Made by a program: the position numbers and the translations under genes
Part shown: positions 27,618-34,895 of the stretch, one piece after another
How the letters are laid out: every line of letters begins with the position of its first letter
Numbering within the stretch: position 1 is the first letter of the stretch
Notes under the pieces: model-generated
The model's input: only the letters and a program-made list of their open reading frames with translations
Databases searched by the model: none
What the model was told of the DNA's origin: nothing
Assembly: GCF_900101435.1 (NCBI RefSeq)
Contig: NZ_FMZH01000001.1
Span: 62,001 to 126,000, forward strand
DNA: 64,000 bases
From: Pedobacter soli
GTDB lineage: Bacteria; Bacteroidota; Bacteroidia; Sphingobacteriales; Sphingobacteriaceae
Direction: 5' to 3'

Positions 27618-30356
27618 ATGAACATTAAAACCTACATATCGCTAATCACATTGCTGCTACTCTTGCCGCTCCAAAAACTGGTGGCCCAGGTGAGCCTGCA
27701 AAACCTGAAATGCGAGATGCTGGTTAATCCATTAGGTATTGATGCTACGCAGCCGCGTTTAAGCTGGGAAATCCTTTCGTCAAAACGCAATGTAGTTCAA
27801 AAGGCTTACCAAATTTTAGTGGCCTCAACAACTGAAAAACTGGCTCAAAATGAGGGAGATCTCTGGAATTCAGGAAAGGTAAACAGTGATGAATCCATCC
27901 ATGTAAAATACAATGGTCAGGCGCTGAGCAGTAGAATGCGTTGTTTCTGGAAAGTAAAAACCTGGACAACTGCAGGCGAAAGCGAATGGTCGGCCGCTAA
28001 TTCGTGGACCATGGGCTTGCTAAACTACAAAGACTGGCCCAAAGGCTGGATTGGTTTCGATCGGGCCTTTCCATGGGATAAAACCAAAACCGACTCCCGT
28101 TTATCGGCACGTTATTTCAGAAAGGAATTTCAAAGTACCAAAAAAGTAAAATCCGCCACAGCCTCCATCATTGGTCTGGGTTTGTACCAACTTTACCTGA
28201 ATGGCAAAAAAGTAGGTGAGGAGGTGCTTACCCCTTCACCAACCGATTACAATAAAAACGTGAAATACAATACATACGATGTGACCACTTATTTGCAGGA
28301 AGGAAAAAATGCAGTTGGTGCCATTTTAGGCAATGGTCGTTTCTTCGCCATGCGGCAAAATGAAAAACCTTATAAAATTAAAACTTTTGGTTTTCCTAAA
28401 ATGCTGCTGAATATCCATATTGTTTACAGCGATGGCAGCACAGCCAATATCGACACTGATGATAGCTGGAAAGGCACTGCCGATGGTCCTATCCGCGCAA
28501 ATAACGAGTACGATGGCGAAGAATATGATGCCACAAAAGAAGCTGCCGGTTGGAATAAAGCGGGTTTCGACGACAGCAAATGGCTGAAAGCAGAATTTGT
28601 GCAGGAACCTTCGGGAACCATCGAAGCCCAGATGAACGAAAACATGCGGGTGATGAATACGCTCAAACCGGTTACTATTAAAGCAATCTCAGGCAGCAGA
28701 TTTATCCTGGATATGGGTCAAAACATGGTTGGCTGGTTACAAGTTAAAGTTAAAGGCCAAAAAGGCAAACAACTGAAAATGCGTTTTGCCGAATCCCTGC
28801 AGGAAAATGGCGAATTATTTACGGCAAACCTGCGCAATGCTAAATGCACTGATTTATACTCCTTTAAAGGAAGTAAGCCAGAATTGTGGGAACCCACTTT
28901 TGCCTATCGTGGCTTTAGATATGTAGAACTATCTGGCCTTAATTACACGCCAAACCTCAGCGACTTTGTTGGAAAAATGATCTACGATAAAATGAATACC
29001 GCAGGCACTTTCGAAACGTCAAATGCATTAATCAACCAGATCTTTAAAAATGCCTGGTGGGGTATCGCCGGAAATTACAAAGGCATCCCGATTGATTGCC
29101 CGCAACGCAACGAGCGCATGCCCTGGTTAGGCGATAGAGGAGCCGTTGCGCATGGCGAAAATTTCCTTTTCGATAATGGTCGTTTTTATGCCAAGTGGCT
29201 GCAGGATATCAGGAATGCACAGAAAGAAGATGGTGCCATCCCCGATGTTGCCCCTGCATTTTGGCGCTATTACAGTGATAACATAAGCTGGCCGGGCTCT
29301 ATTGTGCTCATTACCGAAATGCTTTACAAGCAAACAGGCGATGTAAATGCCGTGACTGAAAATTATCCGGCCATCAAAAAATGGTTGCGTTATATGCTGG
29401 ACCGTTACATGAAAGATGGCATCCTCACCAAAGACAGTTATGGCGACTGGTGCATGCCACCGGTAACGATCGAAGCAGGCAGGGGCAAAAGTGCCGATAA
29501 AAAGTACCCTTCCGAATTAATTTCAACGGCTTACTACTATCATTTCACACAACTGATGATGCAATTTAGCAAAATAAGCGGGAATGAGGGCGATTACAAA
29601 GATTATGAGGCACTTGGCGATAAAATAAAGGCTGCATTTAATCTGAAGTTCTACAACGAAAAAGGCTTTTATGGCAATAACAATTTAACGGATAACATCA
29701 TTCCGCTTTATTTCGGAATGGTTCCGGAAAAGCATATCGATCAGGTTTTCAAAAATATAGTCTATACAGTTGAAGTAACCAACAAAGGGCATTTAAGCAA
29801 TGGTTTGGTTGGGGTGCAATGGTTAATGCGCTGTCTAAACGATTACGGCAGACCTGATTTGGCTTATACCATCGCTACACAAAAAACTTACCCTAGCTGG
29901 GGTTATATGATCGATAACGGTGCAACCACCATTTGGGAACTCTGGAATGGCAATACCGCCGATCCGAAAATGAATTCGCAAAACCACGTGATGATGCTGG
30001 GCGATTTACTGATCTGGTATTATGAAAACTTAGCTGGCATTAAGGCCGAAAGCCAAGCTTTTAAAAAGATTAGCATGAAACCCGAAATGATCGCTGGATT
30101 AGATCACGTAAATGCAAGTTATCAGTCGGCTTATGGATTAATTAAAAGCGACTATACCAAAAACACAGATAAGTTCACCTGGAAAGTAAGTATCCCGGCC
30201 AATACCAGCGCTACACTTTATATTCCGGCAAAAAGCAAGCAAGCGATTACAGAAAATTTAGGTTCAATAAAGGATTTAAAATTTATAAGATTAGAAAAAG
30301 ACAGGGCCGTTTATGAGGTGGGCTCAGGCGATTATGAGTTTGTGGTGGAACGTTAA
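27618..30356 (+). CDS. GH78-family alpha-L-rhamnosidase (first of three)
   Basis: Secreted, 912 residues, with a signal peptide ending LVAQ. Layout is typical: N-terminal sandwich (LSWEILSSKRN, RCFWKVKTW), bacterial rhamnosidase domains (DSRLSARYFRKEF, GLYQLYLNGKKVG), the catalytic six-hairpin barrel (CPQRNERMPWLGDRG, with the acidic residues Glu and Asp expected for the acid and neighbours), and the second catalytic Glu in TIWELWNG. A C-terminal beta-domain ends the protein. It hydrolyses terminal alpha-L-rhamnose, expected in RG-I and RG-II. The region before its start is a family D repeat. Confidence 0.9.
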   Translation: MNIKTYISLITLLLLLPLQKLVAQVSLQNLKCEMLVNPLGIDATQPRLSWEILSSKRNVVQKAYQILVASTTEKLAQNEGDLWNSGKVNSDESIHVKYNGQALSSRMRCFWKVKTWTTAGESEWSAANSWTMGLLNYKDWPKGWIGFDRAFPWDKTKTDSRLSARYFRKEFQSTKKVKSATASIIGLGLYQLYLNGKKVGEEVLTPSPTDYNKNVKYNTYDVTTYLQEGKNAVGAILGNGRFFAMRQNEKPYKIKTFGFPKMLLNIHIVYSDGSTANIDTDDSWKGTADGPIRANNEYDGEEYDATKEAAGWNKAGFDDSKWLKAEFVQEPSGTIEAQMNENMRVMNTLKPVTIKAISGSRFILDMGQNMVGWLQVKVKGQKGKQLKMRFAESLQENGELFTANLRNAKCTDLYSFKGSKPELWEPTFAYRGFRYVELSGLNYTPNLSDFVGKMIYDKMNTAGTFETSNALINQIFKNAWWGIAGNYKGIPIDCPQRNERMPWLGDRGAVAHGENFLFDNGRFYAKWLQDIRNAQKEDGAIPDVAPAFWRYYSDNISWPGSIVLITEMLYKQTGDVNAVTENYPAIKKWLRYMLDRYMKDGILTKDSYGDWCMPPVTIEAGRGKSADKKYPSELISTAYYYHFTQLMMQFSKISGNEGDYKDYEALGDKIKAAFNLKFYNEKGFYGNNNLTDNIIPLYFGMVPEKHIDQVFKNIVYTVEVTNKGHLSNGLVGVQWLMRCLNDYGRPDLAYTIATQKTYPSWGYMIDNGATTIWELWNGNTADPKMNSQNHVMMLGDLLIWYYENLAGIKAESQAFKKISMKPEMIAGLDHVNASYQSAYGLIKSDYTKNTDKFTWKVSIPANTSATLYIPAKSKQAITENLGSIKDLKFIRLEKDRAVYEVGSGDYEFVVER

Positions 30357-30370
30357 ACGACAAAATAAAT

Positions 30371-30495
30371 CATGGTTTGTGTGGACACAAACCATGGCGC
30401 AAGAACAAATCGTCATTGCGAGGAGGTACGACGAAGCAATCTTTCCAGCAAAATAGATTGCTTCGCCTGATGAAAAATCAGTCTCGCAATGACGG
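30371..30495. repeat. Short hairpin and a full family A palindromic repeat
   Basis: A hairpin CATGGTTTGTGT/ACACAAACCATG at 30371-30396 and a full family A element at 30409-30495 (ATCGTCATTGCGAGGAGGTA ... TCTCGCAATGACGGG). Both lie between the GH78 and the DUF3826 gene. Confidence 0.75.
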
Positions 30496-30513
30496 GTAAA
30501 ATAAATATAGATT

Positions 30514-31173
30514 ATGAGAAAGATTTTAAGATTATTTATGCTGTTAAGTTTACTGGTCACTTCAGTAAACGTTTTCAGTCAAACCAAAGACATTGTTGTA
30601 CCTGAAGATATTTTAACCAAAGCCAAAGAATGGGTTTCGGCTTTAAATTTAACCGATGCAGGCAAAAGAACAGCGGTCGAAAACATCATTGCCGTTCACT
30701 TAACAACGGTTAAGGATTGGCATAACGATCATCCTTCGTCAATAGTTCCTGATGGGATAAATCCGGTAACCGGCAATAAACTAAGTGATCTCGATAAACA
30801 GATCATTGCCGATTCGGCCATGCCTGCAACCGTGCACAAAGCATTGATGGATGGCTTAAACCAATATTTATCAGCTGATCAGGTAGAAACAATTCTCGAT
30901 AAATACACCATTGGCAAGGTGGCTTTTACCATGAAAGGTTATAAGGCCATTGTTCCCGATTTAACGGTCGATGAAGAAGCTAAAATACTCGCTTACTTAA
31001 AACAGGCGAGAGAGCAGGCCGTAGATTATAAAAACATGAAACAAATTTCGGCCATTTTCGAGATTTACAAGACCAAATCAGAGCAATTGCTCAACAACAA
31101 TGGCAGGAGCTGGAGAGCACTTTACAGCGCTTATACGAAGAAAATTAAAGAAGAAAAAGCAGCAAAACAGTAG
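30514..31173 (+). CDS. DUF3826-type secreted or periplasmic protein
   Basis: A 219-residue protein with a signal peptide ending VFSQ. The mature part is mostly helical (WVSALNLTDAGKRTAVENIIAVHL, SADQVETILDKYTIGKVAFT, KILAYLKQAREQAVDYKNMK) and ends lysine-rich. It has no catalytic motif I can see. DUF3826 proteins are found in Bacteroidota polysaccharide loci but their function is not known to me. Here it lies between a GH78 and a BNR/sialidase-like gene, separated by repeat-filled gaps on both sides. Confidence 0.7.
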   Translation: MRKILRLFMLLSLLVTSVNVFSQTKDIVVPEDILTKAKEWVSALNLTDAGKRTAVENIIAVHLTTVKDWHNDHPSSIVPDGINPVTGNKLSDLDKQIIADSAMPATVHKALMDGLNQYLSADQVETILDKYTIGKVAFTMKGYKAIVPDLTVDEEAKILAYLKQAREQAVDYKNMKQISAIFEIYKTKSEQLLNNNGRSWRALYSAYTKKIKEEKAAKQ

Positions 31174-31187
31174 GGAATTATCTCTCT

Positions 31188-31296
31188 GATCGTCATTCCC
31201 GCGGAAGCGGGAATCTTAAAGCAAAAGAAATGCATAGCGACCCTATTAAGATTCCCATCCGATAGCTATCGGATCAAGCTGGGAATGACGACCGTC
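31188..31296. repeat. Full family B palindromic repeat
   Basis: Begins GATCGTCATTCCCGCGGAAG, then CGGGAATCTTA, and ends GGGAATGACGACCGTC, with an inner palindrome CCGATAGCTATCGG. It closely matches the element at 20053. Its left half matches the repeat embedded in the esterase gene at 23236. Confidence 0.75.
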
Positions 31297-31320
31297 TATA
31301 AATAATAGCTTAACAAAAAT

Positions 31321-32460
31321 ATGATGTTAAATAGAAAAATATACATTACACTAGGATTACTTCTCGCAGTAGCAATAGGTGCCCATGCCCAGGTAGAAAA
31401 ATGGCAAACCGGCATCGTTAAACAGGAGTTTTTATATGATAAGGCTCCGTTTCCATCGTGTCATTCGGCTACCATTGCCGAAACACCAACGGGCTTAGTG
31501 GCTTCATTTTTTGGAGGCACCAAAGAAAGAAATCCCGATGTTGAGATTTACATCAGCCGTTTTATTGATGGAAAATGGCTTGCACCGGTTTCTGTAGCTA
31601 ACGGTATTTTAGCTGATGGCAAACGGTTACCAACCTGGAATCCTGTTTTGTATCAGGTGCCGGGTGGCGATTTATTGTTATTCTATAAAATCGGTCCTAA
31701 ACCATCTGAGTGGTGGGGCATGATGCGCAGCTCAAAAGATGGTGGTAAAACCTGGTCGGATGCTACAAAACTGCCTAATGACAATATCGGTCCGGTTAAA
31801 AATAAACCTGTTTTGTTAAGTAACGGAAATCTCTTCGCACCGTCAAGCCGCGAAGGTGATGGCTGGAAAGTACATTTCGAGGTAACCAAAGATAATGGCA
31901 AAACCTGGCGCACAGTAGGACCATTGCAGGAAAACGGCATTAAAGCCATCCAACCCAGTATTTTACAGTACGGAAAAGGTAAACTCCAGATTTTAGCGCG
32001 TACCGCAAATCGCGCAATTGCCGAATCATGGTCTATAGATAATGGTGAAACCTGGTCGCCGCTTACCAAAACCACTTTACCCAACAACAACTCGGGTACC
32101 GATGCCGTTACGTTGAAAGATGGCAGACAGGTATTGGTTTATAACCACGTATTGCCTCCGGGCGATCTCGCCAAAGGTGCGCGCACACCTTTAAATGTTT
32201 CAGTTTCTAAAGATGGTAAAACCTGGTACGCTGCATTGATTTTAGAAGATTCGCCCATAAGCCAGTATTCTTATCCCGCTGTAATCCAAACGGCTGATGG
32301 CATGTTGCATTTCATTTATACCTGGCGGAGGGAGAAAATCAAACACGTAGTAGTAGATCCCTCAAAATTAAAGTTGAAGAAAATCGAAAATGGTATTTGG
32401 CCAAAGCTAAAGGGATATACTGCACCGGTAATTACTGAAACTAAAAACGAGGAACCATGA
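31321..32460 (+). CDS. Secreted BNR/sialidase-like six-bladed propeller enzyme
   Basis: A 379-residue protein with a signal peptide ending AHAQ. Four Asp boxes are visible (SSKDGGKTW, TKDNGKTW, SIDNGETW, VSKDGKTW), typical of the sialidase superfamily (BNR_2). No evidence for sialic acid use exists in the neighbourhood. In pectin loci such propellers can act on rhamnosyl-glucuronic acid or on acidic RG-II sugars, so the substrate is probably not sialic acid. The catalytic Arg triad cannot be confirmed by eye. The stop overlaps the next gene's ATG (ATGA). Confidence 0.65.
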   Translation: MMLNRKIYITLGLLLAVAIGAHAQVEKWQTGIVKQEFLYDKAPFPSCHSATIAETPTGLVASFFGGTKERNPDVEIYISRFIDGKWLAPVSVANGILADGKRLPTWNPVLYQVPGGDLLLFYKIGPKPSEWWGMMRSSKDGGKTWSDATKLPNDNIGPVKNKPVLLSNGNLFAPSSREGDGWKVHFEVTKDNGKTWRTVGPLQENGIKAIQPSILQYGKGKLQILARTANRAIAESWSIDNGETWSPLTKTTLPNNNSGTDAVTLKDGRQVLVYNHVLPPGDLAKGARTPLNVSVSKDGKTWYAALILEDSPISQYSYPAVIQTADGMLHFIYTWRREKIKHVVVDPSKLKLKKIENGIWPKLKGYTAPVITETKNEEP

Positions 32461-33989
32461 GAAGTATAAGAAAATCGTCATTGCGAGGAGGTACGACAGC
32501 CAGTCCCGATTTCTCGGGAAAGCAATCTGTCTTACAAGGAAAGATTGCTCCGGCTGATGAAAAATCAGCACTCGCAATGACGGGCGGAATATTTAGATGT
32601 CTAGTGTTATTTATAGTGGGCTCACTGTCCTTCACTAACATCCTTTCCGCCCAAACCCAAAACTCAGATCACGCATACAAAAAACCTTTATTAGAGGTAC
32701 TTAAAGATATTGAAAACCGTTACCACATAAAAATCAAATATGCCGAGCCCCAGGTAAAAGATAAATGGGTAAACTATGCCAACTGGCGTTTTCGGGCAGA
32801 TGTTGATGAAACCTTAGCCAATGTGCTTACCCCATTGGATATGAAGGTGAACAAAGAGAAAGCCGGTGTTTACAAGCTCAAAGAATACGAATATTACCGT
32901 TGGGAAGTGCAGGATGGCTGGGCCTACCTGGATAGTTTAGCTTGCAAATACAGCGATCAGGCCAGCTGGGAAAAACGAAAAGCATTGATTAAACCTCAGC
33001 TTTTTGAGGCTTTGCAATTATCTCCTTTACCGGCTAAACCCAATTCAAAGCCCATTATTACTGCGAAGCGCATTTTTGATGGCTATTCAGTAGAAAATAT
33101 TGCTTTAGAGATTTTACCAGGCGTTTGGATCAACGGATCACTTTATAAACCATTAAATATCAAAGGAAAAATACCGGTTATCTTAAGCCCTGATGGACAT
33201 TGGGAAAAACAACGTTACCGTCCAGATTGCCAGATTCGGTGTGCCATGCTGGCGCGTATGGGGGCTATGGCCTTCAGCTACGATCTTTTTGCCTGGGGCG
33301 AATCGATGTTGCAGTTCAAGTACGAAGACCATAGAAAAAGCTTATCACAAACCGTGCAAACGCTAGGTGGGATCCGCATTTTAGACTATTTCACTTCACT
33401 AAAAGAAACCGATACCAACCGGGTGGCCATTAGCGGTGGTTCGGGCGCTGGCAGCCATTGTATTTTAATGACCGCAATAGATAACCGCATTAAACTCAGT
33501 GCCCCTGTGGTGGCCATGTCATCTTACTTTTATGGTGGCTGCCCGTGCGAAAGCGGTATGCCTATTCACCAATGTGGGGGTGGAACAGATAATGTTGAAC
33601 TTGCGGCAATGGCTGCACCGCGGCCACAATTGCTCGTATCAGATGGTAGCGACTGGACTGCACATACTCCTGAACATGATTTCCCTTATCTGCAAAAAAT
33701 GTATGGCTATTACGGCGTAAAAGATAAAGTGGAGAATGTGCATTTACCTGACGAAAAACATGATTTCGGTCCGAATAAACGTATTGCACTTTACGATTTC
33801 CTGGTTAAATATTTCAAACTCAATGGCAATACCGTTAAAGACAAAGCCGGAAAGTATGATGAAAGCAAGGTAACCATCGAAAAAGAAAATGCTATGTATG
33901 TTTTTGGCGATAAAGGGGAAAAACTACCAAAAAATGCTGTTATAGGTTTTGAAAACCTGCAAAAATTGTTTCCACAAAGCCAGAATTAA
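32457..33989 (+). CDS. Alpha/beta-hydrolase esterase with an N-terminal STN-like domain and a repeat-derived leader
   Basis: Secreted esterase, probably a pectin methyl- or acetylesterase (CE19-like is possible). Residues 7-43 from the ATG at 32457 are translated from a family A repeat, and a normal signal peptide (CLVLFIVGSLSFTNILSAQ) follows. The likely real start is ATG 32577, which is itself in the tail of the repeat (GCAATGACGGG). Residues ~76-140 resemble a secretin/TonB N-terminal (STN) domain (PLLEVLKDIENRYHIKIKYA). The catalytic part has Ser329 in GGSGAGSH, Asp in DGSDWT and His in DEKHDFG. The next gene starts directly after the stop. Confidence 0.75.
   Translation: MRSIRKSSLRGGTTASPDFSGKQSVLQGKIAPADEKSALAMTGGIFRCLVLFIVGSLSFTNILSAQTQNSDHAYKKPLLEVLKDIENRYHIKIKYAEPQVKDKWVNYANWRFRADVDETLANVLTPLDMKVNKEKAGVYKLKEYEYYRWEVQDGWAYLDSLACKYSDQASWEKRKALIKPQLFEALQLSPLPAKPNSKPIITAKRIFDGYSVENIALEILPGVWINGSLYKPLNIKGKIPVILSPDGHWEKQRYRPDCQIRCAMLARMGAMAFSYDLFAWGESMLQFKYEDHRKSLSQTVQTLGGIRILDYFTSLKETDTNRVAISGGSGAGSHCILMTAIDNRIKLSAPVVAMSSYFYGGCPCESGMPIHQCGGGTDNVELAAMAAPRPQLLVSDGSDWTAHTPEHDFPYLQKMYGYYGVKDKVENVHLPDEKHDFGPNKRIALYDFLVKYFKLNGNTVKDKAGKYDESKVTIEKENAMYVFGDKGEKLPKNAVIGFENLQKLFPQSQN
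32473..32584. repeat. Family A palindromic repeat inside the esterase coding sequence
   Basis: Begins ATCGTCATTGCGAGGAGGTA and ends CACTCGCAATGACGGG, as at 30409. It is 16 bases inside the ATG that overlaps the upstream stop. The extra internal CCCGATTTCTCGGG hairpin is absent from the 30409 copy. Confidence 0.8.
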
Positions 33990-34886
33990 ATGATGCAACA
34001 CCAGAACAGAAGAACTTTTATCCAACATGTTGCCTTAATTGGTGGGAGCTTAATGTTGCCCAATGTTTTGCTGGCTGCAAGCCAAAAGCGCAGATATAAA
34101 GTGGCCGTAATTGACTTGATGATCCTCAAGCGTCAGAAATTAAGCGCTTTAGAGCTGACCCGCGAAATTGGCGCCGATGGATTGGAAATCGATATGGGTG
34201 GGCTTGGCGACCGGGAAACCTTTGATAATAAACTGGCTGATCCGACCATAAGGCAACAATATCTTGAAAAAGCAAAAGCACTTAATCTCGAATTTTGTGC
34301 CCTGGCCATGACCGGCTTTTATGCCCAGTCTTTTGCCAAACGCCCAACCTATCAAAAAATGGTGCAGGATTGTTTAGATACGGCTAAAGCCATGCAAATC
34401 AAGGTTGTTTTTTTACCCTTGGGCATACAGGGTGATTTGGTTAAAAATCCCGAATTAAGGGCACCAATTGTTGAGCGCCTAAAAATTGCCGGTAAAATGG
34501 CTGCCAAAGCAGGGGTGATTATCGGTATTGAAACTTCACTCGACGCAAAAGGCGAACTACAGTTGCTGAAAGAAATCAATTGTAAGCACATCAAAAGCTA
34601 TTTCAACTTTTCGAATGCAATTAAAAATGGTCGCGATTTACACCAGGAACTAAAAATACTGGGGCGAAAAAACATAGTTCAAATCCATGCGACCAATGAA
34701 GATGGTGTATGGCTCGAAAATGACCCAAAAATTGACCTCAAAAAGGTAAAACAAACTTTAGATGAAATGGGCTGGAGTGGCTGGCTGGTTATAGAACGTA
34801 GCCGTGATGCCAAACAACCTACCAATGTGAAGTACAACTTTACCGCCAATACCAAATACCTGAAATCTATTTTCCAAGCCGGATAA
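33990..34886 (+). CDS. Sugar isomerase/epimerase, TIM-barrel (AP-endonuclease-2 family), with twin-arginine-like export signal
   Basis: A 298-residue protein of the xylose-isomerase-like TIM-barrel family, starting immediately after the upstream stop. The N-terminus, NRRTFIQHVALIGGSLMLPNVLLA, is a twin-arginine-type signal, so it is probably exported to the periplasm. Metal-binding candidates are Glu in GIETSLDAKG, His in VQIHATNEDG and Glu in LVIERSRD; the active site needs a structural check. Expected to isomerise or epimerise a free sugar or keto-sugar released in the periplasm. Substrate unknown. Confidence 0.75.
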   Translation: MMQHQNRRTFIQHVALIGGSLMLPNVLLAASQKRRYKVAVIDLMILKRQKLSALELTREIGADGLEIDMGGLGDRETFDNKLADPTIRQQYLEKAKALNLEFCALAMTGFYAQSFAKRPTYQKMVQDCLDTAKAMQIKVVFLPLGIQGDLVKNPELRAPIVERLKIAGKMAAKAGVIIGIETSLDAKGELQLLKEINCKHIKSYFNFSNAIKNGRDLHQELKILGRKNIVQIHATNEDGVWLENDPKIDLKKVKQTLDEMGWSGWLVIERSRDAKQPTNVKYNFTANTKYLKSIFQAG

Positions 34887-34895
34887 CCCTTGTTT

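Noticed and set aside
31321..32460. True sialidase for sialic acid catabolism
   Set aside because: No sialic acid transport or catabolism genes in the window; the locus theme is pectic, so only the fold is supported.
34890..34895. TTG start for the GH141-like fusion
   Set aside because: Only two residues longer than the ATG start at 34896, which gives a normal signal peptide.
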